A stretch of 27,958 bases of DNA from Plakobranchus ocellatus (taxonomy: Eukaryota; Mollusca; Gastropoda; Plakobranchidae): the NCBI GenBank assembly GCA_019648995.1, contig BLXT01007646.1, positions 2,247,425-2,275,382 on the forward strand, written 5' to 3'. This document shows positions 22,309-27,958 of the stretch, in pieces (position 1 is the first letter of the stretch; every line of letters starts with the position of its first letter). The notes under the pieces were generated by a model. The model did no database searches. It worked only from the letters and a program-made list of their open reading frames with translations, and had not been told where the DNA came from. The translations under genes and the position numbers were made by a program.

Positions 22309-22610
22309 ATGGATTCGTCATCTGATGATGAATATTTTCTAATGGACAGTGTGTTTTCTAAATTAAAATGGCCAAAACGTAGATGCAAAGTCCATAACAT
22401 CAATAAAGAGCGGGCAGCTCTTGATGAATACCATCAACTGTTCATACAACTGAAATCCTACCCTGATAGGTTTTATGCTTACATACTAGGATGAATTTGG
22501 AAACATTTGGATACATTCTCAATAAGACTGAGCACCGTTTGGAGAAGTCTTGGTGCAACTGGCACCGGCCTATTCTTCCAGAGGAGCGGCTTGTTGTAAC
22601 ATTAAGATAA
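22309..22610 (+). pseudogene. HARBI1-like Harbinger transposase, N-terminal fragment
   Basis: ATG at 22309 opens MDSSSDDEYFLMDSVFSKLK and KVHNINKERAALDEYHQLF. This is the standard N-terminus of animal Harbinger transposases (acidic start, basic K/R stretch, W/V-H-x-IN-x-R, G/D-E-F/Y-H-x-L). A frameshift near 22490 moves the reading into the next frame, which continues RMNLETFGYILNKTEHRLEK and RPILPEERLVVTLR. The protein then stops (TAA 22608-22610) exactly where FLATG and the DDE domain should follow, and a (TA)n run begins 12 bases later. No catalytic residue survives, so it cannot transpose. It lies in the same orientation within the Harbinger termini at 22121-23233. Confidence 0.82.
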
Positions 22611-22618
22611 GACACACA

Positions 22619-22621
<3 letters not shown>

Positions 22622-22693
<72 letters not shown>
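22622..22693. repeat. (TA)n microsatellite
   Basis: About 36 uninterrupted TA units, inside the Harbinger element and just past the break in its transposase. The plus-strand peptide (IYIYIY...) is an artefact. Confidence 0.97.
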
Positions 22694-22701
<8 letters not shown>

Positions 22702-23200
22702 ATTAATTGTTAATGTGGAGTTACGCAAATACATATATATAAACTAGTGACACAAAAAATACAGTATTTACACGTATTTAAATGACGAACTCGTCTGTTA
22801 ATGTGTAGTTTCGCAAATAATTTTTCAAAGTTTACAGCATTAAAATACTAAAAGAGCAGTTAAATATACTGTTATTATAAGTAGAGAAAAAAAAAATAAC
22901 ATTTAAAGAACAAATTTTGTAAGTTTATAATTTTTTGTATGTTCCTTTTAGAGTAAGGAAAAAACGCTACTAATTTAGAAGCTATCGCAATGTAATAATA
23001 TATCTCTGTCCACATCTCAAAGCCACAAACAGCTTTGGAAAGAATGTAGTTTTGATTCCATGAAATGCATCAGCGCCGCTCCTCACTTATATTAGCGCTG
23101 AAGCACGCTTTCCTTTATGTGTGTCACAAGGTCTTTAGTAATGAGATTCATAGAAATTCACGGCCCCGGGAAGCGCGCATACGCGTACGGAAGCAAACAG

Positions 23201-23230
23201 CCTCGGAAATTATTCTCTGTGTGGTCGCCC
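23201..23230 (-). repeat. Harbinger right terminal inverted repeat
   Basis: Reverse complement of 22124-22153; followed immediately by the TAA duplication. Confidence 0.9.
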
Positions 23231-23974
23231 TAAGCGCCCCTCTGGTACAACTGTATTATAGAGATGTACAGCTTTAATTTAATACTCCTGACATCATGGT
23301 AAATGCGCTCCTGTTGATTCTGTTATTGTCAGAGGTGACAAAGAACATGAAATCCACATTTAGTCAACGCTTTAATAACTTTGACAGTGAGATTGTATAA
23401 CAATCGTGCATTAATATTCTTCACATCTTAGTTTTACACAGACCTGAAGAGATCATGAATACTTGAGCGACAGTGGCTTCTGAAATAAAGAGAAAAATTC
23501 TTTGCAGAACCTTCAACTTTCCCAGATTTATGTGACAGCTGACTTGACAAATGAATTTCATCCAGCATAAGAATAACTCTTTGCTCCCCATTACCGGTAG
23601 TCCTTTTTTTTTTTTTTCTTTTTCTTACATTTCTGTCTCAGTTATTCCTGGTGCAAAAAGGTGTAATCAAGATCACTCCTGGTGTTAAAGACGGAACGCA
23701 ATCTCACTTGAGAAAGTGTCAAGAGTGACTCCCTGAGAATAGAATATGCTTAAATAGCTCTCGAAAATGTTCGAAACGACCATAGTAAAGTCTTAGGATG
23801 ATACCTTTTGAAAGGTGCATGAACAAGCTTTATCTGTTCAAGAAGAAGAAGGTACAGCTGTAGATTGCCTTTAGATTTGGAGTCATCGCCGCTTTCTTCA
23901 TCTTTACATAAATCTCTCATTCATAGCTGACATTTGAACTTGAAATGAATGACAGTAAGGCCTTTCTCTTTTAG

Positions 23975-24325
23975 AAAAGCTAGCTAAACCCATTGTGCGC
24001 CACGCTTTTGCCAAAGTAATCGAACGCGTCTTCCTTTGAGGTCGGCCGAGATTGAGCAGTCTTTCTCTGGCTATTGCCAAAAGGTCATCCTGTTCACATT
24101 TGCGATTGGATGATCTTTTTGGGGCAAACTTCGATTGCCCTTGGCTTGGTTCAGTCACGTCATGTCTTGGATCAGGCGTAGCGCCCTGCATTCTGTCTTG
24201 TGTAAATGTTTGGTTCGAAGAAGGGCCTGATGTTTCTTAAAAAGATGTGTCATCTACGCCGCTATAAGCTGAGTCTATTGCAACTTCTGGAATATTCTCG
24301 GGTGACTGAGAGCTGGATACCTTAA
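23975..24325 (-). pseudogene. Decayed MADF/BESS-type protein, Harbinger-associated kind
   Basis: On the minus strand the frame VSSSQSPENIPEVAIDSAYS leads, across one TAA, to a Ser/Pro-rich linker and then NRKCEQDDLLAIARERL. After a frameshift near 24050 it continues KEDAFDYFGKSVAHNGF. The C-terminal pair (DDLL-hARERL, then E-x-DAFDxFGKSVAH) is the form of a BESS-like motif in MADF/Myb-type DNA-binding proteins that accompany Harbinger transposases, and also occurs in host MADF-BESS proteins. The N-terminal MADF/Myb domain is not in view. The upstream edge at 24322 follows a C/T-rich run ending in AG, a possible acceptor. It lies 750 bases beyond the Harbinger element and outside its termini, so belongs to another copy or gene. 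Confidence 0.5.
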
Positions 24326-24481
24326 AGGAGGGAGGGGTACGATTTGGAAGAAAGAGAAACATATTTTTTTGTACTTTTCAAGCTCTCATACATTTTATTT
24401 ATTCTTCTCTTTGATACTATACGGCACCTTCACACAGACTAAATATAGTTTAAAAAATTATGTTACAAAATAAAGCTCTTG

Positions 24482-24581
<100 letters not shown>

Positions 24582-24833
24582 AATATATCTCTCTATTCAT
24601 CTGTCTAGCTGGATAGCTAGCTTACTACACTTGTCAAACACGTTTCTTATAATTCGGTGTCCGTCTAAATCGTTCCATTCAGCAACCTACAGTATGCGTC
24701 TAAAAACAATAAATTGCTCATGCCATAAATTTCGCCTACGGTTGTGAGTTTCAGTGTCAGAATTTGCTTTACAAAGAGGCAAATGGCATTTGTGTCAACA
24801 AAATCATGCTAAATAAACAATAGATCTAACTGG

Positions 24834-24848
24834 AGGGGGGGGGGGGGG
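24834..24848 (+). repeat. Poly-G run
   Basis: A nearly unbroken run of about 14 G within AT-rich sequence; no coding relevance. Confidence 0.85.
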
Positions 24849-25079
24849 AAAACCTCTAGAAACATACATGATAACGAAAACCCAACATAACTGATTCTTT
24901 AAAAAAAATTTTTTTTTTAAAATAAAAACATTTGTCATGGTAATCAGTGATAGAGGCCGACATGTTATGACACAATATTTGAAAAAAAAATAGCACACAA
25001 AAAAACCTCTGAAGTTGAGGCAAAAGTGATAATATTGAAAAGAAAAGAAAAACTACAAAAGCTGACTGCTAATCTTGTA

Positions 25080-25815
25080 ATTTTACATATTGACATTTTA
25101 GAACCGGGTGACTCGGGTGCTGAAGGGGTGGATGATGATGATGATACTGATGGTATTGGTGTCCTTAGCCTATGGAAAGCCTCAAAGCAAGTGAACACAC
25201 AGAGTTCAACTTTGCATTATTGGCACCTGAGGCCTCTCTTTTATTGCAAACAATGCAGTCTCTCTGAGGGCACTGATGTTTTGCATTAGGTTTGGCAGGT
25301 ATAGGGACTGGTACATGGGGGATGCCCATTAGCCTATTAGGTGGATTGACACTTCTTTTGCCTGTAAACCTAGGTTTTGAAGCTCTGGTGGTGAACAACC
25401 TGTATCAGGAATGTGTGATCACTCTGTTGTTGAGCCTGGGGTGCAAACTTAAAAATTTTGTGCAGTGTGTAAGCATTTGAAATCGCTGTTACAAATAAAC
25501 AGAAAAAAGTTTTCTCCACCCTTTCATAGTATCTCTAAGCACTGAGGAGTTGCCTGCTCTGCTAGATCTTCTCCTACCATCTTTATGTTTTCTACTACAC
25601 ACAGAGGTTTACGAACCAAAGTGCCATCTGGTCTCTTCACGTCAACTTCTTCAAAATGGTGTATGGTTGACAGCATATGGGCATCTCTCTTGTCATGATA
25701 CTTGAGAGCAAGCAACTGCTGGTCCTTTTGACGAAAAATGCTCCCTCCTGACTTCAATTTGCACTATTTTTCTTCTTGAATACTTCTGGAGTACCTGTTC
25801 TGAATGGAATAGCTT
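25080..25815 (-). pseudogene. piggyBac transposase, C-terminal half
   Basis: On the minus strand the sequence reads KSGGSIFRQKDQQLLALKYH, DKRDAHMLSTIH, then KPLCVVENIKMVGEDLAEQ (25757-25530). These correspond to the DDE_Tnp_1_7 core blocks (hLALKWxDKRxVxMLSTxH; KPxCVxDYNxxMGGVDxxDQ). The catalytic-type Asp of MGGVDxxDQ appears as Glu-Asp in MVGEDLAEQ. After a frameshift near 25525 the C-terminal helix region follows (YYERVEKTFFCLFVTAISNAY), then RLMGIPHVP...QRDCIVCNKREASG (25330-25230). A last shift gives CKVELCVFTCFEAFHRL, the cysteine-rich C-terminal domain. Multiple frameshifts and stops make it dead. The N-terminal half is missing: the fragment abuts the Tigger-like remnant at about 25815. 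Confidence 0.8.
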
Positions 25816-26742
25816 ACGGAACAATATGATGAGGTCGTTTTCTCTTGCCATATCGATGACTTCGAGAGTTGTGTGGCTGTGGTGGTTATCCATGTGGAGA
25901 ATACCGGGAATGTCTTTTGAAACGTTCATGAGATTGAGATTCAGAAAGTGTTTTAGGACTTGTGGGAACAGCATCCTGTTTTTCCAGCCAGATGAGGTGG
26001 CAAATCCTCTGCTACGATTTGGTGCGCCATTCAGCATAAAATGGTCTTTGAAGTGGACCGTTGGGAAGATATAGGTTGGGAGAAAAGCATTTCCAGCCGC
26101 ATAAAAATTGACAGATGCAAAATTGTCAGGAGGTTGCCCTTCTCCACAGATGTCAGCAGTCCAACTTGTTTGGCCCTCTTCTCTGCTAGAATCCGTGTGG
26201 CAGATAGGACAGTTCGAATCCTTGTCTCGTCCTGCTTCCACAGCCTATTTGGATCTAATTTCAAGCACCTTGGGGACAAAATTTCTTCAGAGTTGTCAAA
26301 GAACACCATAACATTGAATCTGTTGAAAGCAACAGCACGCGCAATGTTAGTTGCTTCCCGCATGCGTACTCTGAGATTGTTGTGCCGAGACATTAACCCA
26401 TAAACCAACCAATTCCTGCCTCATTGATCTTGTCCCATGAGGCAGGGTAGATCTTATTGTTTATCTTGGCATAATTGTAAGCCAGCTGCCTAGCTGCCTT
26501 TATAGACAGTCCATGAAACATCTTTGAACACTCAATCACATATTCCACAAAGAGTTTTTCATCTTCTTGTCCAGACACTTGCTTCGTAACATGTAGGTTC
26601 TTGTAGCATACTGCCTCTGGAACGTGTCAGGGTTGTTCTCTTAAAGCTGAAGTCTTTCGCCACTTTTCTTATGCTCTGTTTATATTCCATTACAGCAAGG
26701 ACAGCTGCCTTCATGTCGTCTGATTCAAAGGTTCCGCACTTT
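25816..26742 (-). pseudogene. pogo/Tigger-like (CENP-B/Jerky type) transposase
   Basis: The minus strand gives, in order: a psq-type helix-turn-helix (SDDMKAAVLAVMEYKQSIRK, about 26730-26640); after a frameshift the CENP-B-type DNA-binding half (DEKLFVEYVIECSKMFHGLS ... YPASWDKINEAGIGWFMGLM, 26578-26390); the domain start MREATNIARAVAFNRFNVMV and QDET (catalytic Asp 1); KQVGLLTSVEKG; after another frameshift near 26140, NFYAAGNAFLPTYIFPTVHF, SSGWKN, and HMDNHHSHTTLEVIDMAREN (Asp 2) then DLIILF. The PPHTSHxxQPLD block with the third catalytic Asp is missing because the sequence changes to piggyBac at about 25815. At least two frameshifts and the truncation inactivate it. Confidence 0.85.
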
Positions 26743-26919
26743 AAGAGTAAATTTCAAGATATTTATGACACAAGATCAGTCAGAGAGTGGATATAATCTA
26801 CAATCACCAATTCATTCAAAAGAGAACATTTTGACACCTTTTTAGAACTTTTGTTAACGTTTTACTTTTATTAACACGCAAAATGGGGCAATTACACCCA
26901 CCAATGAAGTTTGTACATG

Positions 26920-27215
26920 GTGAACATATGAGCCAAACGAATCAAATAAATTTGACTAAAAACAAATAAGAAATGAAACACAGGGTAGAATCAATCAAAA
27001 CTCAAATTATGTGGTAATTATTATGAGCAAAATGAATTGGAATAAAAATAAAGAAGAAATGAAATACAGGGGGGAAAAAGCAATAAGAAAAGTCCACTAG
27101 AATTATACAGTGAACAAATGAGCAAAGTGAATCATATGAGTTTGACTAACAACAATGAAGAAATACTGGGTAATAGCTATGAGAAATGTCCACAAAAATT
27201 ATTTGAAAACTGTAT
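26920..27215. repeat. 95-bp tandem repeat, three imperfect copies
   Basis: The phrase ATGAGC(C)AAA-GAAT recurs at 26928, 27023 and 27118, exactly 95 bases apart, each followed by a A/T-rich stretch with GAAGAAAT/AAGAAATG and a short G run (CAGGGT, CAGGGGGG, CTGGGT). Copies are diverged, so this is an old local duplication. Confidence 0.65.
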
Positions 27216-27600
27216 TGAAAACATTTCTCTCAATTTCAACCAGTCCAATAGGTTGGAAGTCAATGCCATTGTCATCACTGTCACTTCCACTCTCATCCCG
27301 TCGCTTCCGGGGAGGCACCCATTTCTCGTCCGATTCCATGTCAACCACTGATTCATTGATTCATCACTGCTACTGTTGTCTTCATTGAGGTTTTCTTTAT
27401 GTTTTGCAGCCTGTCTCATAGGACGCTTGCCTTTGTCAATGTTTGTAGGCTTACTTGCCTTAGGCCGGTCCCTTTTCACACCTTTCTTCTGCTGTCTCGC
27501 AGCCTCTTCCTCGGTGAGCTTCTTAAATAAACTCCGATGAGGTCAGGCTCTCTCCATACATCCTCTGAACTGTCGATTTCTTCCCACTTTGCTTTCGCTT
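27180..27600 (-). pseudogene. Broken acidic/basic coding remnant, possibly transposase tail
   Basis: The minus strand reads KAKWEEIDSSEDVWREPDLI, then after a shift KKLTEEEAARQQKKGVKRDR and KASKPTNIDKGKRPMRQAAK, KENLNEDNSSSDES, and after another shift MESDEKWVPPRKRRDESGSD and DDNGIDFQPIG. The charged, disordered composition and a LTEEEAARQQKK-like helix recall the C-terminal tails of Jerky/Tigger-type transposases, or the acidic N-terminus of a piggyBac protein. There is no diagnostic domain. Frame changes at about 27530 and 27345 indicate a pseudogene. Confidence 0.4.
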
Positions 27601-27740
27601 TGTTTACAGCATTGGAGAGATTTTTTTCATAAAAAATGATGCTCAAGCTTTAACTTGGTCGGTCAGAAGAGGAGAGGCAGATCTGGGCTGGGTAGGTGTT
27701 CATGGGACGCTGCTTGCCAGGGCGTGGGAGTGGAAAGGTA

Positions 27741-27958
27741 CAATGCTGGTTGATATTTGAGGTTTAGCAGAGGCAGTGCTGGTCGAGGGCTGAGATTCTG
27801 TAGGGGCAGTGCTGGTCGAGGGCTGAGGTTCAGTAGGGGCAGTGCTGGTCGAGGGCTGAGGTTCAGTAGGGGCAGTGCTGGGCGAGGGCTGAGGTTCAGT
27901 AGGGGCGGTGCTGGTCGAGGGCTAAGGTTCAGCAGGGGCGGTGCTGGTCGAGGGCTGA
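27741..27958 (-). repeat. 33-bp minisatellite encoding an 11-residue repeat
   Basis: Units start at 27741, 27774, 27807, 27840, 27873, 27906 and 27939 (the last cut by the window end). The period is a multiple of three, and the minus strand stays in frame as QPSTSTAPTEP repeated, with the outermost unit at 27741 most diverged. One unit near 27920 has CAG changed to TAG, closing the frame. The downstream minus-strand frame continues SHALASSVP and ends. A Ser/Thr/Pro-rich disordered repeat is plausible as part of the same remnant as 27180-27600. Confidence 0.85.

Larger units (their letters stand above)
22121..23233 (+). mobile_element. PIF/Harbinger element with TAA target duplication
   Basis: The left terminus starts GGGCGACCACACAGAG at 22124 and the right terminus ends with its reverse complement at 23230. 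The first 26 bases of the two ends match exactly and the first 30 have one mismatch. TAA flanks both ends (22121-22123, 23231-23233), exactly the TWA duplication expected of PIF/Harbinger transposons. The 1107-bp element holds a truncated HARBI1-like N-terminus and a long (TA)n run, and lacks the catalytic domain. It is an internally deleted, non-autonomous copy whose near-identical termini suggest a moderately recent insertion. Confidence 0.88.

Noticed and set aside
22550..22747. Plus-strand open frame with a long Ile-Tyr run
   Set aside because: It is the (TA)n microsatellite read in frame; its first part is a shadow of the HARBI1 remnant.
26209..26221. GTTCGAATCC, a tRNA B-box-like sequence
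   Set aside because: It lies inside the Tigger-like transposase just ahead of the QDET region on the opposite strand, and no A box or cloverleaf surrounds it.
25826..26403. Plus-strand open frames of 67 to 120 codons
   Set aside because: They are shadows of the minus-strand Tigger-like transposase, which carries the recognisable motifs.
27177..27388. Plus-strand 77-codon frames
   Set aside because: They overlap the minus-strand charged remnant, whose composition is more convincingly coding, and extend from the 95-bp tandem repeat.

Overview
This is a eukaryotic, AT-rich nuclear window from an animal genome. Supporting signs are long non-coding stretches, (GA)n, (TA)n and (AAAT)n microsatellites, a splice acceptor, a metazoan minor-spliceosome gene, and decayed copies of at least six DNA-transposon superfamilies. 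A mollusc, perhaps a gastropod, is my guess from the repeat style; the sequence does not prove it.

Only one clearly intact gene is visible: SNRNP35 (18506-19168, +), the U11/U12-35K protein. Its coding sequence sits in one exon behind a good 3' splice site. The rest is intergenic or intronic DNA and transposon remains.

Layout. 1-1463: two decayed transposases on +, first a DDE-like element (25-948), then a P-element/THAP9-type C-terminus (994-1463). 1464-10907: AT-rich DNA with little coding signal and a 442-bp MITE (4108-4549). 10908-11496: a shorter copy of the same MITE in the opposite orientation, followed by a strong foldback element. 11497-14180: non-coding, with a cluster of TAGATC palindromes and a pair of related hairpins. 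14181-16049: a broken hAT (ZMYM1-like) transposase on -. 17142-17304: an imperfect inverted-repeat element. 18475-19320: SNRNP35. 19615-21666: several minus-strand fragments (basic-repeat segment, SCAN-like gag piece, P-element-like C-terminus, an unassigned ORF). 22121-23233: a PIF/Harbinger element with matching terminal inverted repeats and TAA target-site duplication, carrying a truncated HARBI1-like N-terminus. 23975-24325: a decayed minus-strand BESS-motif protein of the sort seen in Harbinger elements. 25080-26742: a piggyBac C-terminal half joined directly to a pogo/Tigger-like transposase, both on -. 26920-27215: a 95-bp tandem repeat. 27180-27600: a broken acidic/basic coding remnant. 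27741-27958: a 33-bp minisatellite encoding an 11-residue repeat on -.

The transposases all carry frameshifts or stops, so none looks active. I found no tRNA, rRNA, CRISPR array, complete LTR retrotransposon or new multi-gene system. The most informative structures are the complete Harbinger boundaries, the two-copy MITE family, the foldback element and the piggyBac/Tigger junction.
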